A stretch of 64,000 nt of DNA from contig NZ_CP108882.1 of NCBI RefSeq assembly GCF_036347055.1, positions 2,121,001 through 2,185,000 of the forward strand, read 5' to 3'. The notes beneath the pieces are model-generated. The model was not told the origin of the DNA. It made no database searches and saw nothing but the letters and a program-made list of their open reading frames with translations. The stretch is from Streptomyces sp. NBC_00820. GTDB lineage: Bacteria > Actinomycetota > Actinomycetes > Streptomycetales > Streptomycetaceae. Every line of letters starts with the position of its first letter. Position 1 is the stretch's first letter. A program made the position numbers and the translations under genes. Below, piece by piece: positions 1 through 8,507 of the stretch.

Positions 1-1
1 C

Positions 2-1006
2 GCGGTGGGGTGCGTGCCGTCCTACGGCACACTCGGCATCGCCGCCCCCGTGCTGCTGCTGGTCCTGCGGTTCCTGCAGGGACTGGGGCTCGGCGGGGAG
101 TGGGGCGGCGCCGTGCTGCTGACCGCCGAGCACGCACCGGCGGAGCGGCGTGGCCTGTGGTCGTGCTTCCCGCAGGTGGGACCCGCGCTGGGCTTTCTGC
201 TCGCCAACGGGATCATGCTCGCCCTGTCGGCCTCGCTGTCCGACGCGCAGTTCGCGCAGTGGGGCTGGCGGGTGCCGTTCTGGGCCGCCGGGGCGCTGGC
301 GCTGGCCGGGCTGTGGCTGCGCTCCTCGCTCACCGAGAGTCCCCGCTTCCTGGAGATCGACGACCACGCGCGCGTGCCGCTCGTGGAGGTCGTACGGCAC
401 CACGGGCGGCTGGTGCTGCTGACGGCCGGAGCGCTGGCCGCCGGGTACGCGGTGTTCTACGCGGTGACGACCTGGTCCCTGGCGTACGCGACGGAGCGGC
501 TCGGGGTCAGCCGTACCGTCATGCTGGTCTGCGTCATGGCCGCCGTGGTGGTGCACGGAGCGCTCACCCCCCTCATGGCGCTGCTCGGGGACCGGTACGG
601 GCGACGCCCCATGTGCATGACCGGATGCGCGGCGTGCGCGCTGTGGATGCTGCCGATGGTCGCGCTGCTGGCGACCGGCGAGCCCCTGCTGATGTTCGTC
701 GGCATCCTGGGCGCGCTGATCGCCTTCGTCACGATGTTCGCGGTGATCGCCGCGTATCTGCCGGAGCTGTACGAGGCCCGGGTGCGCTGTACGGGGGCCG
801 CCGTGGGCTACAACCTCGGCGGGGTGTTCGGTGGCGCTCTGACCCCGATCGTGGCCACGGCGCTCGCCGAGCACGGCGGGCGCGTTCCGTGGGGCGTGGG
901 CGTGTATCTGACAGGGATGGCCCTGCTGAGTCTGGGCTGCTTCGCGCTGCTCCCGGAGACGCGGCCGGTTCCCGTGCCCCCGGCGGTGGAGCCGGCCACG
1001 GGCTGA
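2..1006 (+). CDS. MHS-family MFS transporter, 3' part
   Basis: This is the C-terminal 334 residues of a major facilitator transporter; the 5' end lies left of the window, so roughly 100 residues and the first membrane helices are missing. The loop signature GLGLGGEWGG near residue 30 and the DRYGRRP loop between helices are typical of the metabolite:H+ symporter (ProP/ShiA-like) branch. About eight or nine hydrophobic segments remain, and the protein ends in a short Pro-rich cytoplasmic tail. Members take up organic acids or osmolytes with protons across the inner membrane. The substrate cannot be read from the sequence. It converges on the Ca2+/H+ antiporter gene, with 73 bases between them. 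Confidence 0.85.
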   Translation, partial: AVGCVPSYGTLGIAAPVLLLVLRFLQGLGLGGEWGGAVLLTAEHAPAERRGLWSCFPQVGPALGFLLANGIMLALSASLSDAQFAQWGWRVPFWAAGALALAGLWLRSSLTESPRFLEIDDHARVPLVEVVRHHGRLVLLTAGALAAGYAVFYAVTTWSLAYATERLGVSRTVMLVCVMAAVVVHGALTPLMALLGDRYGRRPMCMTGCAACALWMLPMVALLATGEPLLMFVGILGALIAFVTMFAVIAAYLPELYEARVRCTGAAVGYNLGGVFGGALTPIVATALAEHGGRVPWGVGVYLTGMALLSLGCFALLPETRPVPVPPAVEPATG

Positions 1007-1079
1007 GCGGGCCACGGGCTGAACGGGCCACGGCCTGAGCGCGTGGTCGAGGCGGGCCGCTCCGGAGGGGGCCGAGCGG

Positions 1080-2180
1080 CTACGGGTTGACCGCCAGTTC
1101 CAGATAGGCGGCGAACAGCACCAGGTGGACACCGCCCTGAAGGGGCGTGGCCCGGCCCGGCACCACCGTCAGGGAGCTGACGACCACGGTCAGTGCGAGC
1201 AGCAGCATGTCGGTCGCGCCGAGGCCGAGGACGAGCGGTCCGGACAGCCAGACGGAGGCGAGGGCGACGGCGGGGATGGTCAGGCCGATGCTGGCCATCG
1301 CGGAGCCGAGCGCGAGGTTGAGGCTGGTCTGCACGCGGTCGCGGCGGGCGGAGCGCAGGGCGGCGATCGTCTCCGGCAGCAGCACGAGCAGGGCGATGAT
1401 CACACCGACGACCGCTTGGTGCAGGCCGGCCGCCTGCACGCCGGACTCGATGGTGGGTGACACGCCCTTGGCCAGGCCGACCACGCCGACCAGCGCGAGA
1501 CCGAGCAGGCCGAGGCTGGTCCACGCCGCGCGCGCGGAGGGGGCCGCGGCATGGCCGTCCGCGGTGATCACCTCTCCCTGCCGGGTGATCGGCAGGAAGT
1601 AGTCGCGGTGCCGCACGGTCTGCGTGGCCACGAACAGGCCGTACAGGACCAGTGAGGACAGCGCCGCGAACGTCAGCTGCACGGTGGAGAACTCCGGGCC
1701 GGGCTTGCTGGTGGTGAACGTCGGCAGCACCAGGCTGAGCGTGGCCAGGGTCGCCACCGTCGCCAGGGCGGCACCGGTGCCCTCGGGGTTGAACACCGCG
1801 GTGCCGTGGCGCAGGGAGGCGACGAGCAGACAGAGCCCGACGACACCGTTGCAGGTGATCATCACGGCGGCGAAGACGGTGTCGCGGGCCAGGGTGGAAG
1901 TCTTGTCGCCCCCGTCGGCCATCAGGGTCACGATCAGGGCCACCTCGATGACCGTGACCGCGATGGCCAGTACCAGGGAGCCGAAGGGCTCACCGACGCG
2001 GTGGGCGACCACCTCGGCGTGGTGCACCGCCGCCAGGACGGCCCCCGCGAGCACCAGGCCCATCAGCCCGACGACCGCCCCGGGCTGCTCACGTCCCCAC
2101 GTGAAGATCAGCAGGACGATCGCCAGCACCGGCACCGAGAACGTCCAGTGCGCGGCGAGCGACCCGAGCCGAGTGATCAT
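1080..2180 (-). CDS. chaA: Ca2+/H+ antiporter, ChaA/CaCA family
   Basis: A 366-residue polytopic membrane protein with two inverted alpha repeats typical of cation/Ca2+ exchangers: GEPFGSLVLAIAVTVIE around residues 62-78 and LLPETIAALRSARRDRVQ in the C-terminal half, followed by NLALGSAMASIGLTIP. The conserved acidic residues of both repeats (the VTVIE and LLPET glutamates) are present, so it should be active. About eleven membrane segments are visible, with an acid-poor loop in the middle. Family members export Ca2+ (and Na+/K+ at high pH) in exchange for protons. It starts at ATG and is followed on the same strand by nothing close; the TerC gene lies 99 bases upstream on the same strand and is probably a separate transcript. 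Confidence 0.9.
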   Translation of the reverse strand: MITRLGSLAAHWTFSVPVLAIVLLIFTWGREQPGAVVGLMGLVLAGAVLAAVHHAEVVAHRVGEPFGSLVLAIAVTVIEVALIVTLMADGGDKTSTLARDTVFAAVMITCNGVVGLCLLVASLRHGTAVFNPEGTGAALATVATLATLSLVLPTFTTSKPGPEFSTVQLTFAALSSLVLYGLFVATQTVRHRDYFLPITRQGEVITADGHAAAPSARAAWTSLGLLGLALVGVVGLAKGVSPTIESGVQAAGLHQAVVGVIIALLVLLPETIAALRSARRDRVQTSLNLALGSAMASIGLTIPAVALASVWLSGPLVLGLGATDMLLLALTVVVSSLTVVPGRATPLQGGVHLVLFAAYLELAVNP

Positions 2181-2279
2181 GGGGCGATCGTGGCAGACGC
2201 GTGCGGGCTTCGCATTCCGCCCTTCCGGGATCTCCCGGGCGTGCCTCCGGGAGATCCCGGTCGCTCTTCCGGGGACCGC

Positions 2280-3281
2280 TCAGACGTCGACGCTGTTCTT
2301 CGAGGCGCCCTCGCGGCCCGTGTGCCCCGCCTCGGCGGCCGCCTGCTTCCTGGACGCCACGAGGCTGGTGACGGTGGTGACGACCAGGACGGCGCAGATC
2401 ACGCCGAGGGAGACCGGGGTGCTGATCTCGGGGACGTGGACACCGGACTCGTGCAGCGCGTGCAGCAGCAGCTTGACGCCGATGAAGCCGAGGATGACCG
2501 ACAGGCCGTACGACAGGTGGACCAGCTTCTTCAGCAGGCCGCCGATGAGGAAGTACAGCTGCCGCAGGCCCATGAGGGCGAAGGCGTTGGCGGTGAAGAC
2601 GATGTACGGGTCCTGGGTCAGGCCGAAGATCGCGGGGATGGAGTCCAGCGCGAAGAGCACGTCGGTGGTGCCGATGGCGAGCATCACGACCAGCATCGGG
2701 GTCATGACCCGCTTGCCGTTCTGCCGGATCCACAGCTTGGTGCCGTGGTACCGGTCGGCGACGCCGAACCTGTGCTCGACGGCCTTCAGCAGCTTGTTCT
2801 CCTCGTACTCCTCGTCGTGCTCCTCCGCTCGCGCCTCCTTGATCAGCTTCCAGGCCGTCCAGATCAGGAAGGCCCCGAAGAGGAAGAACACCCAGGAGAA
2901 GCCGGCGATGATCGCGGCTCCCGCGGCGATGAAGGCGGCCCGCAGGACCAGGGCTATGAGGACGCCGACGAGCAGGACGCGCTGCTGGTACTGCGAGGGC
3001 ACCGAGAACTTCGCCATGATCAGGACGAAGACGAAGAGGTTGTCGACGCTCAGCGACTTCTCGGTGATGAAGCCCGCGAAGAACTCCCCGGCCGGCTGGC
3101 CGCCGCCGAACAGGAGCAGGCCGAGGCCGAAGAGACCGGCCAGGGCGATCCAGACGACGGTCCAGATGCCCGCTTCCTTGACCGAGACGTCGTGCGGCTT
3201 GCGCCCGATGAAGAAGTCGATGGTGATCAGGGCGGCGAGGCCCACGATGGTGAGGACCCACAGGGTCAGGGAGACGTCCAC
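2280..3281 (-). CDS. TerC/Alx-family integral membrane metal exporter
   Basis: A 333-residue protein of the TerC family (YkoY/YceF of Bacillus, Alx of E. coli), recently linked to Mn2+ export or metalation of exported proteins. The GTG start at 3281 is preceded by GGAGGT; the longer upstream frame would run through the riboswitch, so it was rejected. Visible hallmarks are seven to nine helices, the VEKSLSVDNLF-type segment (here ITEKSLSVDNLFVFVLIM), and ALDSIPAIFGLTQDPYIVFT, whose acidic residues line the predicted metal path. A charged cytoplasmic loop rich in Glu (EEHDEEYEEN) lies near the middle. An upstream manganese riboswitch candidate fits the metal role. Old annotations as tellurium resistance protein are by name only. 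Confidence 0.9.
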   Translation of the reverse strand: MDVSLTLWVLTIVGLAALITIDFFIGRKPHDVSVKEAGIWTVVWIALAGLFGLGLLLFGGGQPAGEFFAGFITEKSLSVDNLFVFVLIMAKFSVPSQYQQRVLLVGVLIALVLRAAFIAAGAAIIAGFSWVFFLFGAFLIWTAWKLIKEARAEEHDEEYEENKLLKAVEHRFGVADRYHGTKLWIRQNGKRVMTPMLVVMLAIGTTDVLFALDSIPAIFGLTQDPYIVFTANAFALMGLRQLYFLIGGLLKKLVHLSYGLSVILGFIGVKLLLHALHESGVHVPEISTPVSLGVICAVLVVTTVTSLVASRKQAAAEAGHTGREGASKNSVDV

Positions 3282-3329
3282 AGCACCTCCGGCATGTCGA
3301 AACGGCCAACACTTCAGCGTTGTCGCTGC

Positions 3330-3423
3330 CGGAGGTCTCTTCCACCCGGGACGGGCCGGCGTCCCGGGATCCGCTTCGATCCGTACTGACGGGTGCGCCG
3401 CATTCAGGGAGTACTCCCCTCCG
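3330..3423 (-). ncRNA. yybP-ykoY manganese riboswitch candidate
   Basis: On the minus strand, 49 bases before the TerC start, the leader has the elements I associate with the Mn2+-sensing yybP-ykoY aptamer: P1 formed by CGGAGG (3423-3418) and CCTCCG (3335-3330), the 5' loop element GGGGAGTA immediately inside P1, an internal GTCAGTACGG segment, a strong CCCGGGACG/CGTCCCGGG hairpin, and the 3' loop element GAGACC abutting P1. In family members the two loop elements dock to make the metal site. The downstream TerC-family gene is the classical target. The expression platform is not obvious; there is no U-rich terminator, and the ribosome site lies just downstream, so translational control is the likelier mode. 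Covariance-model scoring was not possible here. Confidence 0.75.
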
Positions 3424-3602
3424 CACGGAAAACAGTACCCGATCACCAAGAAAAGGTAAAGAGGAAAGTAAAGGATAGTCCAAATTACCTGCTCAGAGGC
3501 TTTTACCTGTGCTTGACTCGACCGCGACCCGTCTCAGATCCCGGCTCGGCCGCCCACGGATCCGGGACACCGTCCGCCCACCGGGACCCGGACACCGTCC
3601 GC
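3424..3602 (-). promoter_or_regulatory. TerC upstream region, A+T-rich promoter zone
   Basis: Between the riboswitch and the TerD stop lies an unusually A+T-rich stretch for this genome (about 3440-3510) that should hold the promoter for the riboswitch-TerC transcript. On the minus strand TTGGAC is followed after 17 bases by TTTACC, a weak promoter match. A 14-bp direct repeat, GGACACCGTCCGCC, occurs at 3565-3578 and 3590-3603, the second copy touching the TerD stop codon. Confidence 0.35.
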
Positions 3603-4181
3603 CTACAGATGGGGCACGATCGCCGGGGCCAGATCCTGGATCGTCCGGCCGTGACCGGGTTCGCCGATGGCCTGCATGCTCCAGCCGTCGCCCTGCCGGG
3701 TCACCTTCGCCATGATCTGAGCCGTGGCCGAGCCGCCACCGGTGAGGGTGTAGCGGGCCAGTTCCTGGCTGGTGCTCACGTCGACCAGCCGGCAGAACGC
3801 GTTCTCCACCTCGGCGAACGTCTGTCCGCTGAAGGAGTTCACCGTGAACACGATCTGGTCGATGTGCGCCGGGACGCGCTGGAGGTCGACCATGATCGAC
3901 TCGTCGTCACCACCCCGGCCGGCGCCGCCGACCAGATTGTCGCCGGTGTGACGGACGGACTCGTCGACGCTCACGAGATGGCGGAACCAGACGACGTCCA
4001 CCACTTCCTTGCCGGTGAAGAGGACGGCCGAGGCATCCAGGTCGACCTCGCGGGTGCGGCTTCCGAAGAGGCCGCGGCGCTGGGCCGCCTTCCATCCCAG
4101 GCCCATCCGGACCGCGGTCAGCGTGCCACCGCCGGACTTCTGGAGACTGACGGCCTGCCCCTTGGACAAGTTGACGCTCAC
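3603..4181 (-). CDS. terD: TerD-family stress protein
   Basis: A 192-residue single TerD domain, the usual length of the family. The GTG start at 4181 follows GAGGAGGGG at a good distance; the protein opens VSVNLSKGQAVSLQK, as TerD proteins do. The Ca2+-binding segment GGDDESIMVDL (near residues 96-106) is intact. TerD proteins are cytoplasmic or membrane-peripheral Ca2+-binding proteins tied to tellurite, phage and colicin resistance phenotypes and to Ca2+-dependent stress responses. It lies divergent to the hydrolase-caspase-MoxR-vWA operon, whose last protein ends in a very similar TerD domain, so I read it as a partner of that system. Its last residues (TIQDLAPAIVPHL) match the fused copy (TFQDLMPAILPLL). 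Confidence 0.9.
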   Translation of the reverse strand: MSVNLSKGQAVSLQKSGGGTLTAVRMGLGWKAAQRRGLFGSRTREVDLDASAVLFTGKEVVDVVWFRHLVSVDESVRHTGDNLVGGAGRGGDDESIMVDLQRVPAHIDQIVFTVNSFSGQTFAEVENAFCRLVDVSTSQELARYTLTGGGSATAQIMAKVTRQGDGWSMQAIGEPGHGRTIQDLAPAIVPHL

Positions 4182-4501
4182 GCGGGTCCCCTCCTCTGCC
4201 GTGTCGTGGGCTCGGCACCCCGACATCCGGCGATCTGTGCGCTTTGCGTTCACCTTATGAGCGAGGGCCCCGGACATCACCATCCGGTGGAAGTCTTTGT
4301 GGCAAGTCTGCGACACAGCCACCCACGCCCGGCCCCCTGGTCGGGTCACCGACCGGCCCGCCGCCCCGAGCGCACGGCATGCCCCCGTCGAAAGCGCTGA
4401 ACGGGCAGCCCCGGCACCTCTCCGCCTCTACGCTTCTGTCGGCGATCCGATCAGGAGCAGTCGCACGGTTGTGGGTGCGACACGGGGGCGACGGGGGTGC
4501 G
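4182..4501. promoter_or_regulatory. Divergent promoter region with inverted repeat
   Basis: This 320-base region separates TerD from the conflict operon and must carry both promoters. I see a perfect 7-bp inverted repeat GTCGCAC (4460-4466) / GTGCGAC (4475-4481) with an 8-base loop, ending 20 bases before the operon ATG. It could be an operator or a leader hairpin that limits access to the first ribosome site. On the minus side TAAGGT is a possible -10 for TerD without a good -35. No coding potential was seen. Confidence 0.45.
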
Positions 4502-5488
4502 ATGAGACCTCGGCTGGTGTTCGTGCACGGGATCGGCGGTCCACGGGACGCCGCGGCGGAACTGGCCGCCTGGACTGGCGCGCTGGCGGCGGGAATGCGC
4601 GCCGCGGGTCATTCCGCGGTGGCCGACGGTCTGTCGAACGGCGACGTCGACTGCCGCTTCGTCCACTACGCCGATCTCTTCCGGCCCGCGCAGGCCCAGG
4701 GCTCCGCGGTCGGAGTCGAGGACGAGGACTCCGCGCGGCTGCTCCTCGAACTGCTCGACGAGGTTCTCGCCGGCCTCGCCGGGTCGCTCCCGGACACGTC
4801 TGGTTCCGAGCACGACGCGCAGGTGACCCGGGTCCTCTCCCACGCGCGCCTGCAGACCGCCCCGCAGGCACAGGAACAGGGCACGATGGCCGGGGCGCGC
4901 CGTGCCCTGAACGCGGCCACCACCGTGCTGTCCCTGCGGATGTTCCGTGGCCTGGGGCAGTGGACCGCCCCGAAACTCATGGTGCGCGACCTGGGTCAAG
5001 TGGCCCGTTACGTAGCCCGCTGTGAGGCCGACGAGTCGGGGACCACCCTCGACGCCCGCATCCGGAACCGGGTGGCGCGGGAGCTGGGTTCCTCCGCCAC
5101 GGTCCTGGTCGCCCACTCCCTGGGCAGTGTCGTCTCCTGGGAGACCCTGCACGAACACGCCCCGCGGATCCGGCTCCTGGTGACACTGGGCTCGCCGCTC
5201 GGCATGCGGACGGTCGTGTGGCCGAGGCTGGTGCCCCGGCCGCAGCGCACTCCCGAAGGGGTGGACGCGTGGCTGAACTTCTTCGACCACGACGACCCGG
5301 TCGCCGTACGCCCCCGGCTGGAGGAGGATTTCGGCCCCAACAGCGCGCGGGTGCTGCCGGTCAGCAGGAGGGTCGACTCCGTGGGCTTCTGGGTCCACCC
5401 GGCCAGGCTGTACCTGGAGCAGGCCGCCGTGGCCGGCCCGGTCGCCGAGGCGCTGCGCGCCGCCGCGGCCACCGCAGAAGAGCGATGA
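4502..5488 (+). CDS. Alpha/beta-hydrolase (lipase-like) of conflict operon
   Basis: A 328-residue alpha/beta hydrolase. After the ATG the chain begins with the beta-strand and oxyanion turn FVHGIGG (residues 7-13). The nucleophile elbow is AHSLGS with Ser206, and a plausible catalytic His299 sits in GFWVHP; an acidic residue is available in FFDHDDPVAV. The fold resembles PGAP1/DUF676-like serine esterases, which act on lipids or acyl esters. A Gln-rich, variable insert precedes the elbow. No signal peptide or membrane segment is evident, so it is cytoplasmic. ATGA overlap (5485-5488) couples it to the caspase gene. In this setting I infer an effector or regulator whose activity is released by the MoxR-vWA machinery; the substrate is unknown. 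Confidence 0.8.
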   Translation: MRPRLVFVHGIGGPRDAAAELAAWTGALAAGMRAAGHSAVADGLSNGDVDCRFVHYADLFRPAQAQGSAVGVEDEDSARLLLELLDEVLAGLAGSLPDTSGSEHDAQVTRVLSHARLQTAPQAQEQGTMAGARRALNAATTVLSLRMFRGLGQWTAPKLMVRDLGQVARYVARCEADESGTTLDARIRNRVARELGSSATVLVAHSLGSVVSWETLHEHAPRIRLLVTLGSPLGMRTVVWPRLVPRPQRTPEGVDAWLNFFDHDDPVAVRPRLEEDFGPNSARVLPVSRRVDSVGFWVHPARLYLEQAAVAGPVAEALRAAAATAEER

Positions 5489-7563
5489 CCCCGGCCTCGC
5501 TGCCCCCACCGCGCCACCTGCTGGTGATCGGGGCCCAGTGCGCCGCCATGGGATACCTCGACCGGCTGACGGAATCGGCCACGCTGCTGCACGGCGTACT
5601 GTCCGAGCCGAGCCTCGGAGGCTGTGTTCCGGGCCTGCCCGACGGCCGTTCCCTGCTGCTGGGGGAGGGCCTGACGGCCGAAAGCGTCGTGGGGGACGTG
5701 CGCGCCGCGTACCGCTTCGCGGGCGAGCGCGGAGCCGTCCTCGTACTGGCCCTGCTCGGACACGGCTTCGTCCCGGGGACCACGAGTTCGCTCTACTACA
5801 TGGCCGGCGACTCCCGGCCCGAGGAGCGCGACCACGCCGTCGAGGTGGGCCCGCTGCTGCGGGACGCGGCCGACCGGGACGGCGTGCACGGGGTCGTCTG
5901 CGTCGTGGACACCTGCCACGCCGGCGGTGCGATGCCCGATTCCCGGGAGCTGGCGGCCGGAGTGCGGGGCGGCAGCGCGCGGCTGGCGGTGCTGACCTCC
6001 TGCGGGGCCGCCCAGCCGGCCATCGATCTCAGACTCTCCCGGGAGCTCGCCGATCTCCTCCAGCGGGGCGATGCCGAGGGCGGCCGCTTCATCGACATCG
6101 GTACGGCCGCCCGCGCGCTGCGCAGCCGGGTGCTCGGCCAGAACGTCGGGTTCCAGGACTGGGACGGTCACCCGTTCGCGCGGGAGCCGTTGTGGCTCGT
6201 GCCCAACACCCGGCATCCCGAGCACTCCACGCCGCGTTCCGGCGCCCTCGGGCCGCGTGCGCGGGAGGAGCTCGCCGCCGCCCTCGCCGCCCTGGAGCCG
6301 CCGATCGCCCACGGCCGGCTGCCCGCCTCGGTCGACGACGCCACGGACCTGCTCGGCATCCTGACCGCCCGGCCCGCCGACCCCATGACCCAACGGGCCG
6401 TGCGTGCCGTGAAAGGTGTCGTCATCGCCTTCCGCACCATGGCCCTGCTGTCCGACTGGCTCGGCGGCGAGGTCACCACCGCACATCTGCGGCGGGCGCT
6501 CGGTGCCGTGCTCACGGCCGAGGCGCAGCGTCCGACGGCAGTGCCCCGGCCCACCCTCGCGGAGGCCGTCGACCATTTCGTCCACGAGTTCCCGGTCACC
6601 GATCCGGACTGTCTGCGCCGGCTCACCCGGTTCGTGGTCCTGCTGGGCACGGAGGCCGGGCAGGACCCCGCCGATCCCGTCGTCAAACGCTGGGCCCGGT
6701 CCGTCGACGCCTCCGTCGCGCTCAACGACGCGCTCGACTTCGCGCGTGAGCTGCGCGACGACCGGCTGCTCAGCCTGGTGGTCAGCCTGCACGCGTCGCT
6801 GACCGGGGACTGGCCCGACTCGGTGGACGCGTGGCTGCTCCAGGACGGTGCCGTGGTCGGCCACGAACAGTACGGGACACCCGATGCCGACCAGGCGCGG
6901 GTGGAGGAGGTGCTGGACGAGGCGGTGCTCTGGGCGGAGGAGGAGGCCCGGGAACGGGGCTTGCGGCTGCACCGGATCGACGTCGCGCTGCCCGCCGCCA
7001 GACTGCTGGACTGGCATCCCGAGGAGACCGGCCTGGGCGTGTGGCTGGGCCACCAGTTCGCCGTGGTCCTCCACTGGAGCGGGCGGCTCGCTCCCACCCG
7101 CCCGCTGCGACGGCTGCACAACGTGGTGAAGGACCGCTGGGAACGCATGCTGGGCTGCACCACCGGCGTACCCGTGGACTGGCTCGACCGGCACACCGTA
7201 CGCGACCCCGAACTGCTGCGCGGCGAACTGCGCAAGGGCCGGTACGCCAGGGGCATCGGGCTGCTGTACCACCCGGCAGGCGACGAGGCGCTGATGGAGA
7301 CGCTGCTGTCCTACACGCCGGTGTTCTTCTGGCCTCGGCGCGACAGTCACCATGCCGCCGGGCGGGACTGTCTCGACCAGTACTGGCCGACCATGCCCAT
7401 GGGCCTGACCCACGCCTACCGGCGGCGCTGGCTCGGCGACGACGGGGAGCCGGTCGCCGACCTGCGGGCCGTGTGGGACAGCGGGGAGTGGCTGGCGTTC
7501 TGCCAGAGCATCTCCCAGCGGGTGCCGCCGGCGGAAACCTGTCCCGGCAAGGAGGAGACATGA
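5485..7563 (+). CDS. Caspase-like protease with VMAP-type C-terminal region
   Basis: A 692-residue protein. The N-terminal ~230 residues form a caspase-like (C14/metacaspase) domain: a hydrophobic strand ends in LLGHG (catalytic His93) and VVDTCHAGGAM carries catalytic Cys144, followed by a LTSCGAAQPA strand. A helical middle segment (about 270-470) is followed by a C-terminal region with the pattern RLHRIDVALPAARLLDW ... GLGVWLGHQFAVVLHW ... LMETLLSYTPVFFWPR, which I recognise as like the VMAP-C region of vWA-MoxR-associated proteins. In that family the N-terminal domain is the effector and the rest connects it to the MoxR and vWA partners. Overlaps of four bases at both ends couple it to its neighbours. 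Predicted action: regulated cleavage of host or partner proteins, possibly causing dormancy or death after a trigger. Confidence 0.82.
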   Translation: MTPASLPPPRHLLVIGAQCAAMGYLDRLTESATLLHGVLSEPSLGGCVPGLPDGRSLLLGEGLTAESVVGDVRAAYRFAGERGAVLVLALLGHGFVPGTTSSLYYMAGDSRPEERDHAVEVGPLLRDAADRDGVHGVVCVVDTCHAGGAMPDSRELAAGVRGGSARLAVLTSCGAAQPAIDLRLSRELADLLQRGDAEGGRFIDIGTAARALRSRVLGQNVGFQDWDGHPFAREPLWLVPNTRHPEHSTPRSGALGPRAREELAAALAALEPPIAHGRLPASVDDATDLLGILTARPADPMTQRAVRAVKGVVIAFRTMALLSDWLGGEVTTAHLRRALGAVLTAEAQRPTAVPRPTLAEAVDHFVHEFPVTDPDCLRRLTRFVVLLGTEAGQDPADPVVKRWARSVDASVALNDALDFARELRDDRLLSLVVSLHASLTGDWPDSVDAWLLQDGAVVGHEQYGTPDADQARVEEVLDEAVLWAEEEARERGLRLHRIDVALPAARLLDWHPEETGLGVWLGHQFAVVLHWSGRLAPTRPLRRLHNVVKDRWERMLGCTTGVPVDWLDRHTVRDPELLRGELRKGRYARGIGLLYHPAGDEALMETLLSYTPVFFWPRRDSHHAAGRDCLDQYWPTMPMGLTHAYRRRWLGDDGEPVADLRAVWDSGEWLAFCQSISQRVPPAETCPGKEET

Positions 7564-8507
7564 CCTGGAACACGTTCTACACCGGTACCGGGGAACCCCG
7601 TCCGCACACCTGGCTGCCTCCCGCGCCGCCCTGGCGGACGTTCCCGCACCGGCCGTCCGGGGATGTCTTCCAGCCTCCCGAAGGACTGACCGACGCCGTC
7701 AACGCCGCGCTGTGCCTGCGGCGTCCGCTGCTCATCACCGGCCCGCCGGGCTCCGGCAAGTCGACGGTGATCGAGCAGGTGGCCCTCGAACTGGGCCTCG
7801 GGGCGGTGCTGCGCTGGCAGATCACCTCCCGCAGCACCCTGGCCGACGCGCTCTACCGCTACGACGCCCTGGGCCGGATCCACGCCCACCGGCTCGCGCA
7901 GGACCGTCACGACGCCCCTGGCTCGCCGGACGACATCGCCGCCTTCCTGCAGCTGGGCCCGCTGGGTACGGCCCTGCTGCCCACCCGCAGGCCTCGCGCC
8001 CTGCTCATCGACGAGATCGACAAGGCCGATCTCGACCTTCCCGGTGACCTCCTCGACGTGCTGGAACGCGGCGAGTACACCGTCGTCGAACTGCTGCGCG
8101 AGAATCGGAGGGCGGCCGAGGTGCGCACCTGGGAACCGGAGGTCGTGCACGGCATCGAGAACGGCCGGGTCCGCTGCACGGAGTTCCCGTTCATCGTCAT
8201 GACGAGCAACGGTGACCAGGAGCTGTCGCCGGCCTTCCTGCGCCGCTGCGTCCGCTACACCATGCCTGTTCCCACGGTGTCGCTGATGCAGGCCGTGGTG
8301 CGCCGGCATCTGGGCCTGGAGGTCCGTGAGCAGAGCCCCGAGGCGGATCTCGTCCGGGAGTTCGTCGAGCGCGTGGCGGCGGGCGAGACGGTCGCGGTCG
8401 ACCAGTTGCTGAGCACCATCCATCTCCTCAACGGCACCGCGGTGACCGATGCCGCCGAACGGGAGCGTGTGAAACGGCTGCTGATGAAGGACCTCTCACG
8501 TGCCTGA
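7560..8507 (+). CDS. MoxR-type AAA+ ATPase
   Basis: A 315-residue AAA+ ATPase. Walker A is GPPGSGKST (residues 61-69), Walker B LLIDEID (about 148-154), sensor 1 MTSNGDQ, and SPAFLRRC supplies the arginine finger region. The arrangement, including the helix-2 insert, is that of MoxR ATPases, which act as chaperone motors with von Willebrand A (MIDAS) partners. The start ATG sits in an ATGA overlap with the caspase gene, preceded by AAGGAGGAG, so the long in-frame upstream extension is not used. It overlaps the next gene by eight bases. In the ternary system it should remodel the vWA or VMAP protein with ATP hydrolysis, controlling effector release. Confidence 0.9.
   Translation: MTWNTFYTGTGEPRPHTWLPPAPPWRTFPHRPSGDVFQPPEGLTDAVNAALCLRRPLLITGPPGSGKSTVIEQVALELGLGAVLRWQITSRSTLADALYRYDALGRIHAHRLAQDRHDAPGSPDDIAAFLQLGPLGTALLPTRRPRALLIDEIDKADLDLPGDLLDVLERGEYTVVELLRENRRAAEVRTWEPEVVHGIENGRVRCTEFPFIVMTSNGDQELSPAFLRRCVRYTMPVPTVSLMQAVVRRHLGLEVREQSPEADLVREFVERVAAGETVAVDQLLSTIHLLNGTAVTDAAERERVKRLLMKDLSRA

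Noticed and set aside
1624-3459. 611-codon open frame across the Ca2+ antiporter and TerC genes
   Set aside because: Ser/Thr/Arg-rich antisense frame over two well supported membrane protein genes and the riboswitch.
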